Made by a program: the position numbers and the translations under genes
NCBI RefSeq assembly: GCF_002775205.1
Contig: NC_036464.1
Coordinates: 1,240,001 to 1,304,000 of the forward strand
Origin: Xiphophorus maculatus
Lineage: Eukaryota; Chordata; Actinopteri; Cyprinodontiformes; Poeciliidae
DNA length: 64,000 nt
Direction: 5' to 3'
In this document: piece by piece, positions 25,001-47,000 of the stretch
Layout: each line of letters begins with the position of its first letter
Numbering within the stretch: position 1 is the stretch's first letter
The notes under the pieces: model-generated
What the model saw: only the letters and a program-made list of their open reading frames with translations
Databases searched by the model: none
Told to the model about the DNA's origin: nothing

Positions 25001-25506
25001 TCCTTTTTAAAGGTGATTTGATTGATCTTTTTTTTTTTTTAGAAACATTTGTTTCATTACACTTTTTAGCCGCTGTGGCGCAAGTGAGTAGTTTCTCAAA
25101 ACATTTGCCAATGAAGAAGATTCTTGTTGGAACCCGCGCTTGATCAAAGATCGTTTATTTTTCGTAAGAGCATTACTTCATCACAAGAACGGCGTATACT
25201 TACCAAACCAGCACGCCAAATTAAGTAAAAAAAAAAACACCAAGTCAGCTTTCAAGAATTGAATTTTGAGGTGGAAGAAAAACTTTAAAGTTTTTTTGCA
25301 TTTTAATATATTTTTAAAAGACATAAGTTTGACATTCGCCGTTCTCTTATCTTTTGAGTCAGAGTAAGACGTCGTATTGTTTTTATTTTCTCCCTCTTTC
25401 AGTGTGAGAGCACTATCATGTGGAAGTCCTACAATGTAGTATTTTTATTATAATTCATTGCAGTTTTGTCTCCCCGGTCAAATATATGGGTATTTCCAGC
25501 GGTTGA

Positions 25507-33295
<7,789 letters not shown>

Positions 33296-34626
33296 AGACC
33301 CAGATGCTGCTGCTGCTCTTTTATACGTGAATCTTTTCTTCTGTAAATACATTCATACCAAACTAAACACAGGAAGACTGAGCTGCTTGGAGGAGTTAAA
33401 TGGAAGCCTGTCAAGTATGGATGCAAACAATTAATCGACTTATGATTATGTCGTAAGTCTTAATGGTTTACTAGATTAAAATGAGTTCCTACTTTTTAAT
33501 GCAGTTTGGCCGCCATCCAGCAGAGGGCGCTGCTGGTCATATTTACTCAGGCTCATCAGACTGTGTTGATTAAACTCTGTCCTGTAAAAATACTTTTCAC
33601 GGTTCAAACTACCTCTTCGCCATGACAACAACCTGACTTTCCTCTTGTTGTTTTGCTGCAACCTGCGACTCTTCCAAAGCCAGAAAGGAAATGTTTCTAA
33701 TGCAAGAAGAAATGGTCAGTTTAGGAGTTCTTCTATAAAATCTGACTTTAATATCTTCAGGATTTTAAAAGCAACGAACTTTAAACTAGATCTTTCCATA
33801 TTTATACAATGACTCACCTCCTTCTACTAGTTTTTTTTATTGTAATAGAGGATTCATTTTTCTCTAAAATCTGAAAACAAATTTTAGTTCAATTTTGTTA
33901 CCTTTCACAATAAAACATTTTATGAGGTACACATTTAGAAAATTACTTTATTTCGTAGCAGTGGAATTAGAAAAGGCTGCAGACTAATAAAACTAATAAA
34001 ATCCAAATAAAGGATGTTGCACACAGCTCTGTAAATCATACATTTATTCTCCAGAAATCTTTAAATATTTGAAAAAATTTCAAAGAAACTGCAGCAGACA
34101 GTTGTTTCTATATACTTTCACACCATGACTGCACCCCTGTTGTTTTATTATTTTAAATACATCATACCGTACCTGTTCAAACAATTATTTCATTCACTGA
34201 GCGGTGCAGCCCCCTCCCCGTGTCTCCTAAAGTGAAAAAGGCACTTCACTGCGTGAAGGGAAGCTGGGAAGCTGCAGGCCTGGAGCAGCAAGTAGATTTA
34301 AGTTTAAAAGCATCATTAGACCCGTTCATGCAACCTGTCAGAAAGTAGAGCCAAGCACCCGGCCAGAGGGGGAAACGTGACCAGAGGTTTTCCTCAGCTG
34401 CATCTCCCAGTTCTACCAGTTTGGTTTCCCAGTCGTTCCTCCAGAAGAGCCGGACCAAATCCCAACTTTACCAAAAAGAACAACAAAAAACGTTCAGATT
34501 TGTTTCCCTCTGCTACAAGATTGGAAGTGTTTTGGTTAGCTACACGTCTCCAGGCGTTGCAGCTGAGAGCAGCGTGAGCTTCAGGCGCAGTGTGGCAGTG
34601 GGAGGTCAGAGGTCACGGCGCCGGCC
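33296..34626. other. Convergent 3' ends of mlh1 (+) and lrrfip2 (-)
   Basis: The 1.3 kb between the two stop codons holds the 3' UTRs of both genes. Candidate plus-strand AATAAA signals are at 33909-33914, 33986-33991 and 34006-34011. Candidate minus-strand signals (TTTATT on plus) are at 34144-34149 and 34043-34048. Using the distal signals would leave the two mRNAs adjacent or slightly overlapping. A CTCF-like core is at 33517-33530. Confidence 0.7.
33517..33530 (+). promoter_or_regulatory. Candidate CTCF site
   Basis: CCAGCAGAGGGCGC matches the CTCF core consensus closely. It sits about 220 bp after the mlh1 stop, between two convergent genes. Sequence match only. Confidence 0.45.
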
Positions 34627-34926
34627 TCACTGCTGGGACAACAGGGCGTTCCGGTTGGCCTTCATCTTCTCCAGGCGCTTCACCAGGTGGCTGTTGGTCA
34701 TTTCCATCTCCTCGATCTTATCCAGAGCCGTGCGCAGCTATGAGGAAGAGGAGGAGGAAGAGTACAGGTTACGCATTCAGTCGCGACGCGTCAGAAAAAC
34801 TCAGAGTAATCAGATTACTTCTCTCTGGAGTTTCCGTTTCTCGGCTTTGAGCTCGTCTTCTACTTTCTCTGAGTTATCAGCTGCTGACTTGTACCTGGCA
34901 ACCTGGCCTTCGAGTCGGCTGATCTG

Positions 34927-35004
<78 letters not shown>

Positions 35005-38000
35005 AGCGCTTACTTTATGTTTACCGCTACACTTTTATGACTATTAATGCCAACTATTAGAAATTCATCCAACAGGTTTTTCCTGGATTAAATCCGTTTC
35101 CTGTTGATTCAGACACTTTCAGGTTATTTTCTAAGGATTGTTTCACAAGAGAAAAAAGTAATAAATTTTTTTTACCTAATTTAAAAAAGTATTAAAGTAG
35201 AATTAATGAAGTAGTTCAAAGTGCTTTACATAATGAAAATACAAAATGACAAAGTCATAAATAAAACACCATACAGTCAGCAGTTGAACAAACATTACAT
35301 CATCGAAATCATGGACATCAAATAAGTTGCTGCTTGATGTGTTTAGATTAAAAGGATTTTTTTTGTTCTGATGCATGAATTTATTTTTTATTCTGTTTTT
35401 CTTTACTGCATATTTCCATCTATTATGCAGATTAGCATCAGACATAATCTACTTGAGCTGATGAAATTATGATCTATTTACAATAATTATAATAATTATT
35501 ATTTTCCTAGTTTTAGTGTCTCTACCACTAAAAATAAACATGAATCGATTAAAGTTAAAGTCTTTCCAACAGGTCAAAGATATTTGAGAATTTAAACGGA
35601 TCACAATAAAAAATTCATTAACTGAAAAATGCTGCATTTTATGTGACTAGTTTTGATCTGAGAAACTGATGATGACAAAAACAGTAAAAGTGTTTTAATT
35701 CCTTGGCTTATTGTTAGCAATGAATGGAATTTTTAATTGGATTTAGCATAAAGCTAATAGATGTACCGCTAACTTTTTGTAGCATTACTAGAGATGTTAC
35801 CATAGTTACACAGCGATGCACTGCAGCTTTGTGGATCAAAGGAAAACTATCAGACAGCGATCTGATTGGCTGATAACTTACATTTTGTTCCATTGTACCC
35901 ATTTCTTGTTCGGCCTTTGAAAGCTTGAACTTGTATTCACTAATCTGTCTGTTGGCGTCTCCTGTAAGAGGATGAAGAGAGGAGCAATGAGGCTGGACAT
36001 GCAGAGCGTTATTTTATGGCTCATGTTGTGGTTATGGAAGGAAGTGAGCTCACTCTGCATCTCGATGAAGTGCAGATCTGTACCGTTCTCCATGTTCTCC
36101 CCTTCTGGGAACGCTCCGTCCACCTTGGAGTGTTTCTGCTTCTCCTCCTCCAGCTGGTTCTTCAGTTTCCTGATTTGAGCCAGAAGCTCGTCCTTCTCGT
36201 CCGCCAGCTTCCGTAGCCTGACATCTGCAGGACCGGGGGGGAAACATTGCACCAACCGACGGTCAGCGGCTTCACAAAGCGTTGCTACAGGTGACTGGTA
36301 GCGTGACTCACCCAGTGGGCCGTCGCCTGCAGACTCTAGCACCTGGGCGGCCTCCTGGGTTACCAGGGTGATTCCTGAGGGAAGAGGTTCGTGGTTGACG
36401 TCTCCGTTGGGCGTCCCGTCTGGGATTATCACCAGGCCATGTTTCTGAAACAGATTATTTAAAAAAAACACCGATGAGGAAACAGATGCATTTGTTCAAT
36501 AACATTTTTGTAAACTTAAATTTATTTAAATTAAAATATTTTTCAGTGTCAGATTAAGCTACAGCAATTACAGACAGTTTTGCATGTTTTTACCAGGAGA
36601 ATAAAGATCAAACTGAAACCAGAAGTTGAACAAAATCAGCACATTTGGAGGAATAAGAAACCAGAAAGAGAAGAGCTGCAAACAAATGGATGGAAGCAGA
36701 GGTTTGGTTTGACCCTTGACCTGGCGGCCGGCCTATGAACCTACCTCTGTACCTCTGGACTTCCCTTTGATGTCGGCGAGCTCATCTCTGAGCTCGTCCC
36801 TCTCATTCCTAATGCAATCAAAGTATTCTTTCTGCCTCTCTAGGGCCTGGCCATACGAGAGAAGACAAGAGAGGAGACGAGGAGAAAGTTGGACATATGT
36901 CTGGACAGACATGCAGCACAGCACCACATGCAGAGGGATGGAGACAGACAGGAGCAAAATCACATGCAGACACGCCGCCATTTTGGCAAATTTATAGTAT
37001 TTTAATCAGGATTTTGGTGTGAAAAACCAAAACAAGTGCTGCATAACTGAAGTGTTCAATACATCCTCTGATCAGGGAGAGAACATGGACAAACTGGAAA
37101 CATATGAAGACATGGACGTCCATCTAAAGCAGCCAAGAGGCCAAGGTGACTCTGGAGGAGCTGCAGGGATTCATAAAGTCCATGAAGAAAACCATGAGAA
37201 GCCAAGCAGGGACAAAAACACCGGGGTATTTTCTGCTCCTAAATTCAAATCATTATAAGTGGGTGAAGCACCACTTATGATGATATTTATTGCTACAAAG
37301 CAGCAATAAATATCACTTTCATTACTAATGGCCTAGTCAAAGCCCAGACAAAAAAATCCACACTTTTTTACATTTTAATGTGTAAAAAAATTAAAACATG
37401 CAGTGCTTCCTTCCAGTTTACAAATCTGCACTAATTAGTGTTGTTCTCTCCTGAAAGGCCTTATTAAATGCAGTGAAGTTTATGGTCACATTGTGTCAAA
37501 ATGAGAGAAATCCTAAGCAGAGTGCATCCTTACAGCAATGCATGTAAAGTAAAAGGGTTCAGATTAAAAGGAAGTGAGGCGCTTCATGATGTAACGGCTG
37601 TAGTAATGCACAGGTGGAACATGCCTGTCATGCTGGAGGATCTAAGATCAGTGATGTCACCTCAAGCCTCCAGCCAGTCAGCAGATTTAACCGCCGTTAT
37701 GACATGCAAAACCCCAGACTGTACATGTAAGCAGGTCTGAGGGTTTCCATCATGCTGTCTGTCACAGCAGCCCTCCTACCGCCATCTTTTTGTCCTTCCA
37801 GTTTATGGTTTCCTGCAGGTCAAACACCTCTCTGGTGAGGTCGTCTAACTTAGACTGCATTCGCTGGCTCTCCTGGAGCGGCATCCAGCAACGACGAGAC
37901 AACAGCAGGGAGAACAGGAGACGTTCAGTGGAGCAGAGGTGAAATGAAAACACTGAGGCCTAGTCCATACACAGCCGATATCTGGGAAAACTAACATATA

Positions 38001-41000
38001 TTGATGTGTTTTGTTTATCCACACAAAAAATCTGTTTAATTAATGATTATTTATGAAAACACTGACCAAAGTGGAGATTTGAGAAAACTCTGTGTGTGTA
38101 GGTGGGAAAATGGAGATTTAGAGGGACAAATAACGCACCAATATATCCACATATTTGCTTTGAGATAATTCCCAATAAATGCTGTTTAGCATATTAGAAT
38201 ATCTTAATATTCTAATAGTTTGTACACTTTTCCCACAGTAAAATTCAAGAACATTTTAAAGGTAAATTTTCAAACTTTTCCAGCACTACACATTGGAGAT
38301 ACAAACAATATAAATGAACTGAAAAATAATTTAATACTGTTATTATTACTCATTTTACGGTAGTATTCTACAATCTACAGCAGGGACAGATGAACTAAAA
38401 TATAACAAAAATATATTTTGAAATGTCTTTCCAACACATCCTGTACACCTGACTGATCTGAGAACAAAACATTCATTTAACAAAAATTTATATGTTAAAC
38501 ATAGTTTAACATATAAAATATAAAATGATCAATAAGTCATTGAACCATTAGGAATAATAAATATTCATCACACTGAAATAATCCAAACAAATTGTGTTAA
38601 GGTAAATGATCTTCCGGCTCAAATTAAGTGGTTGAATAAAGAAAAGTTAAATAATGTTCTTGCTAATGTTTGTGGCATTTGGCACATAGAAATAACTTTG
38701 GTAGTTCTGAACAAAAATTGACCTTTTAATTAGGTGTATGGAAATATCTGGTTTTCCAAATTCAGATTTTTAATCCAACATTAGATTTAACTTTATTACA
38801 AAACTGTGCAGTTTTAATATCAAGCACTTTCAAGGACTTTATACAGAAATCAAAACCTTGAAAACACCTAAATGAAATTCAAGCATTTTCAAGGATTTCT
38901 ATCAGCTGTACAAACCCTGATCTGTCCTGGCTCCAGGTTTCACTCTTAACAGGAAGTCATGGTTTTTTAGAAACAATCTGATTGGCCGACAGGTTTTAGT
39001 TTAGTACCACACTGCCCCCTATGGGTGTGGCATGTTTAGATCAACGCTCAGGGGCGGATTAGTGCAGATTAATGTGGATGAAAATGTTTCTGAAACCGAT
39101 CCCATGTTTTTTAAGTGATGTGGCGTTGATATTAGTTTTTCTAGAGACCCGGCTACATGTGCAGAAGGCCGGAGAGACACAGAGGCAGAAACAGGAGAAA
39201 GGAGGAGTCAAATGGAGCAGAAAGGGGAAGAAGTTCCAGTTCCAGAGAACCCTGATCAGACGTTTCTCTGCAGCGTACCTCTATGAGCTCGTCTCTCTGG
39301 CGGATTCCCTCCTTCAGCTCTTCTTGTTTGTGCTGCAGGACTGAACACGTGTGCTTCTGTCTTTCTAGTTCCTGAAACAACAAGCAACACTTTAACTCTG
39401 GACGTCTTTAGGAAAACAAGGTAAAAGCTGGACGTCCCGACTGACCTTTGACTTGTCGTCCAGCTCCCTCCTCATCTCGGCCATCTGCTCCTCCATCTCC
39501 TCCACGACGTCCTTCAGCGTGTCCACCTGGTAGATCAGGTTACCTTTGTCGTTGTCCAGCTGTGCGTTCGACACCATGGCTTTCTTGTACTTCTCCTCCA
39601 CCTCTGTGAGCGACTCCTGATTTAAGTTAGGAAGCAGGTTAAAGAGTAAAACGCAGGAAGTTCATGTAGAAGCTGGGTTAACATGCAACAGGTGTATAAG
39701 TAGCATAAGAAACGAGTTTTTGACCTAAAGTAGACAAACAGTTCACACAGGGCGAGATTATGTATAGAACAGATTCTGTGCATTTAATGTCAATTTGCCC
39801 CTTTACCATTTTCACCTCCATTTTCTAACCCCTTGTGTCCATTTTACATGCATTCAATTGATATTTCCTACCTGCAAGTGTTTTGATGAATAATGGAGCA
39901 TCAAAAATCTCTAAGGTCTAAGTGTAAATTTTCTAAAGATTTGACGTTAAAACTTAATTTTCATGGATTCTGGTTGGACCAGCTTGAAATACAGGCGATC
40001 AAGACGAATCTAAGAAAAGCAGCTCCTGATAAACTGATGCTGTGAAACACGGTGGCAGCATTATGCTGTGATGGGAAGGTGGAAGAAGCCCAAAACACGC
40101 CGATAATGAATGAAAACCTGTTGGAGGCTGAAGAAGCAGAAAAATGAATCTAAACTGATCATTGTTTAAATAATCTATTAGTCATGATTAATTCGATTAA
40201 TGGTTTCAGCTCTAGATGAATCCCTGCTCCTACAAACATGAATCAAGTCAATGTAATGAACATGCCTTTGCAGAACTTGATGATATGACAAGAAGGTAAT
40301 TCAGCATTTTTATTCAGGTGTGGTGGATTTCTGTTGCTATGGACACAGCAGCTACATTTTGACCTCAGAAAATACTTTAAAATCAACATCTGGAAAAGCA
40401 GAAATAATCAGATCTGGTCCCTACCAGAATAAAGTTGTGTAAAACCAACATAAACAGAGGTAGAAAATGGAAAAAGGGGAAAACGACCAGCAGCTGTGCT
40501 TGCATTTTCTAAACAAGTCATTTGTGAGCCATATGTGAAGAAAGGTCCAGTGAAGTCACAGTTAAGAGCATTGCATCACTTTCAGAAGTGAAACAAGGTG
40601 GTGTGGTGAAAACCGAACCTGAAAGAGAGAAGATGGAAGTTTTCCAGGAAACAGGACAGTTAAAGTATCAAACTCTGCCAGGAACAGTCGGTAACCAGGC
40701 TGTTAGTAAACTCTTATCACTAGATAGAAAGTGTTTCATCTTGCTGAATCATGCCAACAGCAGCCAGGGATGCAAGACTCCCATCAGACTGCAGGTGGAG
40801 CTAGTTAAAGCCACAGTGTCATATCAAAACAGGAAGTGATGCAAGCCCATGCAGTAGAGGTTCACCACACAGCACAGACTGAGAGGTAGGAGAGGTTAGT
40901 GATGCCAGAGGAGTGGGAGAAGACATGCTTTGAGCTCCAGCCCCTCTACCTTCAGCTCTTTAAGCCCCTGCATGTACCGCCCCTCTACATCCTGAATCTG

Positions 41001-41021
41001 GTCCTTTAGCTCATAGATATC
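34627..41021 (-). CDS. lrrfip2: lrrfip2 exons 16-25: coiled-coil region
   Basis: Exons: 40950-41021, 39446-39616, 39279-39371, 37780-37872, 36745-36846, 36312-36444, 36054-36224, 35882-35961, 34819-34923 and 34627-34737. They encode heptad-rich sequence including [132 protein letters not shown] and [12 protein letters not shown]. Phases change from 0 to 1 and 2 only at exons 21-23 (36312, 36054, 35882). This region carries Flightless-I binding and self-association in the family. Confidence 0.95.
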
Positions 41022-44000
41022 CTGCAGAGCACACGAAGGAACGGTTGGGGTGAAAAGCAAACAGAAAGCATCCATTCAGCCGTTCACAGACAGTCCAGCT
41101 GATGTAAACATCAAAAGCCAGATTTAAAGGGACAGCTTCGCAGACGTCGAGTCGTCCCATGCTCACAGGGGGAAACGCTACCAAGAAACGAGTTGTTTGT
41201 AGGGAGGAGGAACATACATGTAGTGTTTCAGAGATCTGAAGAGATGAGTGGAAACATATGTGGTCATGTTGAGAAGGTGAGACAGTTAGCGTCTTACCCG
41301 CAGTTCACTCAGACTCGTGTCAGGGTCGTAGATGCTACCGGTGTCTGTGCTCCCTCGCCGTGACGACGTCCCGCCCAGCGAGGCCAGGGAGGCTGCTGAT
41401 AGGCCGGGCGTGGTGCAGCGGGAGGACGGCTGGGGATGCCACAGAAACTCAAGTTTTATTAAAATATTAAACAAAACAGTGAAGAACATCCTAAATATCT
41501 CAGACACTTTCAGGATCCTGAAAAAAGCTGATAATATATTGATAATGGCATAAAAATGAAAGTTCGCCCTCTCAAAGACCAAAAACTTTAAGAGGGCGAA
41601 AAAAGTCACCATAATAGCAATATTTCCACTGAAAAATACTGTGATAATAGCAGCAGGAGGTTAGTGTTTAGGCATGAAAGTGGGGTTCAGTCAAGATGGA
41701 GGAAGCTGATTGACTCAAAAGACTCACTGCTAAAACTGAACTAAAAGTTGTTTTCAAAAGGTCTGCAAGCACACTGTTTTATTTTACAAGTTTTAAAATA
41801 TTAAGACATTTTATATCCTTTGTAACTCTTTCTAGTTTAAATCCTCCTGAGGGGGGCGCTGTCATCTGGTCCTACACAGTTTTAAAACCTGACAGACAAG
41901 CTGATAATCTCCACTGACTGCGTGAACATCGGACAATGGTTTGTTGACAGCTCAGACATCAAGATAACTGATGCGTCATGCATTGTGGGAAACCTGTGTT
42001 TTGTTCCTGACTCGATTTCTAGCAAAAAGGTTCACAAAGCAGAAGTTTGTCAGATGCTGCAGTTTACGGCAGACTTAGTGTGTGATGATGATGATACATT
42101 TTAGAACTAAACTTGCTTACCCGACTGTAATCTGTATACTGCTTGTCACATTTTTCATCCAGCTGCAGGAGAGAGAAGTCAGATTGTTAAACGAGTTGGA
42201 GACCATAAGTGCAGTCATGCTTGGGGTCGTCGGGTCACCTGTGAATCAGGAGTTAGTTCAAACAGAACCATCAGTCTGGGAAAAGTGCTGCATGTTCACA
42301 AACAAAACAAGCAAAATGTTTGTTAAAACATCTGAGTGCATGCTTCTGCACACTGATGCAGTCCACACAACCTCTTTCATCTTGAACATTATTAGTTCAT
42401 GTTTTCAGTTAAGTCTTTAAAACCAGATGTTACAATTTACAACCAGGACTCAGGTTTATTCAGTGCTGCACTGCATTTCCAGGCGCACACATGCGATCTT
42501 GGTTTAGACACTTACAGAGTCCAGATCTGGAATGCTCAACTCATCAAGGTCAGACACAATGCTGCCCCTTCGGTTGGAGCGGCTGAAGTAATCAGCAGCC
42601 GACTCGCTAATATCTGAGAAGTCAGACGACTACTCACACAGAGGAAGAGAAGAGTGGCAGAAAACATAAGAGAAGAGAGAACTGACAGGAAACAGCGGTA
42701 AACTCAGGATTTAAAAACAAGCTGAATGAAAGAAAAAGCTGTAAAACCTGAAAATATTCAAACTAGAGATGCACCAATCACAGTGGTTCTGATTTAAGGC
42801 TTTTTAAAACCACGTTTAATCATATTTAAATACATTTACAATCATTGTAAATGACTAAACATACATAAGGCCACTTTAAGGAGCAGAAGCTAGCTTTTTA
42901 AAAAAATAAAAAATGATGATGTAAAACCCATCAATGCTTAAAATATATCCACTGTGTATTAAAACCTAAGAAAAACTAAATGCCTTGAAAAAGTTAGGAA
43001 CTCTGTTGCCTAATACTAGTGGTGGACACAGCTAACTAAAAAGTTAGCTGATCTAATTTTAAAGCACTAATTATAAACATTAATTCTGCTAATGCTAAAG
43101 CACTACAATGAATAGAAATAAATTAGAGGTTTAGGATTTATCTAGAAAAAATGTATTTCGGGGGAAGCAAAGTGAGCCAAACATTGTCAAGGTTAGCAAA
43201 AAATACAGAAGCGTTAAATGAAAAATTAGCTCTGCTATTAGCGGAAGTGTGCTAACCACAGTGTGCTAATACCAATCTCGTCTGTCAATTCGTTTTTTGA
43301 TAATGTCTGTTTTTTTTATCCTAAAGGACAATATAGCATAATAAAAAGAGAAATGTACTTCTGGTTTGTTTGACTGAGCTGGAGGTTTTGAATTCCAAGA
43401 TTTTTCCCATTTAGGCATCAAAGCATCCATCGTCTACACCAGATATCGGGCCATTCCAAGGAAAAGAACCCAAAGCTTTATCAAACTTCCTTCTGTTTAA
43501 AAATGTTTCTTGTTGTTTGTCGACCAAAGATAGCTGGAGTTTTAGTTTTCTTACATTTCATAAATTTAGAAAGAATGAAAATAATCTAATTTTTTCAGTA
43601 TTTGATGTTCTGATGAAGAGATAAATCTTCTGCCAGTTTATTGGTGCATCTCTAATTGAAACCGCAGTGAAAGTTGAGGATCAGAGGCGGTTCGGTGGAG
43701 TCCAGCTGCAGCAGCTCACCATGCTGTCCCTCCGGCCTCGGCTGTAGCGTTCCTGGGAAACGCTGCTCACAGTGTCATCATCTGAGGAGGAGTGCTACGA
43801 ATACCCACACATACAACACACACACATGGATGGTAAGAAACCAAAATAAAAGTAGGTCTGTTGCATGCCCAAGTAGTCACACAATCTCTATTAGCAGAAA
43901 TTTTCTGCAATAAACTGAAGTACGAGTATGGATCCTAGTCCCTAACAGGAAAGGCGTCAGCTCATTAGCGGTGTGTTGGCGTGGTCATGCAGGGTAGCGG

Positions 44001-47000
44001 TGGGTTTAGTGTGCTCACCGCAGGGCTGCTGCGTGTGGAGCTGGCCCCAGAGGAGTACCAGCTGAGTTCAGAGGGCTGGGAACAAAGTGAGGAATGAGAC
44101 GTGATCGGCTGTGGGACGACGATGGCAAAAAACCCAAAACCTGGTTCCACAAACATTGAGAGGACTTACAGCTCTTGAACCGTAGCCCGAGCCGTAAAGA
44201 CCAGCGTCATCGTAAATAGAGGCCTGAGGGAAACACGTGGGAGACAACACAGGACTCAGCAACAAAGCAGGAGGGAATGTTGATGGTTGACGCAACACTC
44301 AACTGGGTGGAGTAGAATTACTCTCTGTAGGCCACGCAGCACAGAAACCCGTTCACACCCTGGCTCAGGTATTCATACTGCTTCCTCGTCATTTCAGCAC
44401 ATTACAACCACCAACCATGCAAGGGTTTAAAAAATATCGTCCAAATAAAAGTCTGAAAAGTGAGACTTGGATCATTATCCAGTCTCGTTAAGTCAGTACT
44501 TTAAAGAACCAAAGTTATAGCTTTAAGTCCTTCAGGGCAGGAGTTCCTCAACTATTCAGCCTCTGATCCCTAAAATACTGGAGAACCCTACTGGCAACTG
44601 GAATTATTTCCCTCCATCTATTTAAAAAACATATATAGAGTCAAGTAATATGCACTTTTTAAAATTATTTTCTTTTAGAGAAACAATTAAAAGGTATATT
44701 ATACATTATTTAATGCTACATTTATTTATTTCATGATGCATTTATTAATTTACATAATCTTGGTGGTACATGTCACAATGATTCTGAAAACCATTTTGCG
44801 ACCTGCCAATTGGTGTCTTGTGATCCCCTTAGGGTTCCTGACCCCCACTTTGGGAAACCCTGCTTTCGGATTATGTCCACATGAATTTTACAGATCTAAA
44901 CATTGTTACTCAATTTTCCATCCCAAACAGCTCAAACAGTGGAAGACTGTACAGATCAAATCTGTGAAGAAGTCTTGGACTTTTACTAGGCCATTTTAAC
45001 ACATTAACATGCTTCAATGTAGTTCTGGCTGCATCTTCAATTTCCTTTCATCCATTTTCCCAAAAACTAGCCAACTTCCCCGTCCGTGCTGAAGAAGAGC
45101 TCAACCACAGCATGATGCTGTCACTACCATGCTTCACTGCAGAGACTGGGTAGAATTAGGCTGAGATTAAATTACTCTGATTACCAATTACTTTTAAAGG
45201 AAGTAAAATCCAACATCTCAATTGGTTGGACTGGTTTTTAATTATGGGCATCCGAGTAAAGGGGGCTGAATACAAATACCACACTTAATTTTGCTTGTAC
45301 AAAAATTTGCACAATTATGCACAACTTGATGTTAAAATTCCAGTAAGATGTGAAAAAGTCTAAAAGGAAAATAATAATTTCCCAAATCACTGTAAGGGGC
45401 CTTTTGTTTTACTGATCTGCAACAAAACGCTCAACTTCTCAGAAAGTTCTGACCTTTCAAACTAACAAACAGATCTCTGAACACTGGCGAGACATAAATC
45501 CACTCATCCAAAATCTCAAAGACACACCGACACAAACTGACCATGCTGTGGCTGCGAGACAGACCCGAACCAACGGTGGAGGACGAGGAGGAGGAAGTGG
45601 AGGCCTGTGGGGGAGGAAGGGATGATGGGAAAGAAGTCAGAGCAGAGGAAGGAGGAATGCTGTGGTGGTGAGAGAATAAAGCGGTGAAGTGGAAACAGGA
45701 CGATGGTTCTGCTGAGCGTGTCACTTTTAGGCCGTTTAACTTCAGAGTGTTGAGAGACTGTCCCAGTCAAATCAGGACAGTCTCCACGCAGGAAGGGCAA
45801 AACGTCCAGAATTCAAATGTTTCAGTTGATAAAGATTAAATTCCAGACTAATTTCTACATTTTTCAGCAGTTTAAATAAAATCACCTAGTTGGATTTTAT
45901 TATCGGCATGTTCTACAAACTATGAAGTAACAAAGATGAAGTTTTCCTTTCCAACGTAGCAGCTACATAACGGTGAATCAACAAGTTGAATAAAAACTTG
46001 AGTTTGAATGTAGAAGATCAAATTTTAGCACCTGATAAAATTCTGATTTCCATTTTAAATAACAGACTAAAACCTGGAAACGCAAACATTTTCCAAACTC
46101 GGTTTCCTTTTTGGAAATAAAACCTACTTTTGAAAACTTTAAGAAAATGCCAGAGCCTTGAAACAATTAACTGCAACTACACAATGAAACCCAGCCTGTT
46201 TGTAGCCCAGGTTTTGCAGATTCTTTCAGTGGAACATACTGTAGCTCCAAATTATTTAGGAAAATTTGCAGATTTTTTGTAGAGTAGATATAATGTATCC
46301 AAAAGAAAATGCATCTTGGTTAGTTGAAATACTTTGCCGCAATGCTACTTGACATGCTATTGGCTGATGTTTTAAAGGCAGCCAATCCAGGAGCTCCATC
46401 TATCTTTCTTGGAGCTGAATGGATATAAGACAGTAGATGTTAGCATCTGCTGTAGCACTAAGATGTTTTCCACTGTGTCCATTAATCCATACTAAGGAGC
46501 ATTTGGGATTTAAACTAATAAAATAGTCATTTGTGTTTTTAAAGGAGGTCTCATGCAAAATTTTAGCCATTTGTTGGCAGCTGTGGTCCTACTGAAATGA
46601 CCAAGTTAGGTAGGTAACCATCTAATGCCTTAATGGATGTACAGCTTGACCAAGGCCCACTATAGCTGAATGACAGAGATGGAGACCAACCCGGGGTTGA
46701 TAGGTGGAGGTGGAGGACAGGGCTGGTGGTTTGGTCTTCGTAAGGCTGCTGTAGTTCCTCTGATCGTGGTACAGTCCAGTCTAAGAGAGCAATAATACAA
46801 TATGACCTCAAACACGCTGCAGATGCTAACCTCCAGGGTCAGACTACAGAAATCATTAGATGTGATTAGTCAGGTCTATAAAAGGCAAATAGCCTGAAAT
46901 AGAAAATCACTGTAAGCTTCTACGAGTCTGGACCAGCATGGCGGCGCCGACGCTCAGAGCTGTGATAAACTAACCAGCAGCCCTTTCTTGGAGGAGGAAG

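Noticed and set aside
34421..34927. 168-codon plus-strand frame
   Set aside because: Antisense to the last two lrrfip2 exons and the intron between them; no recognisable protein.
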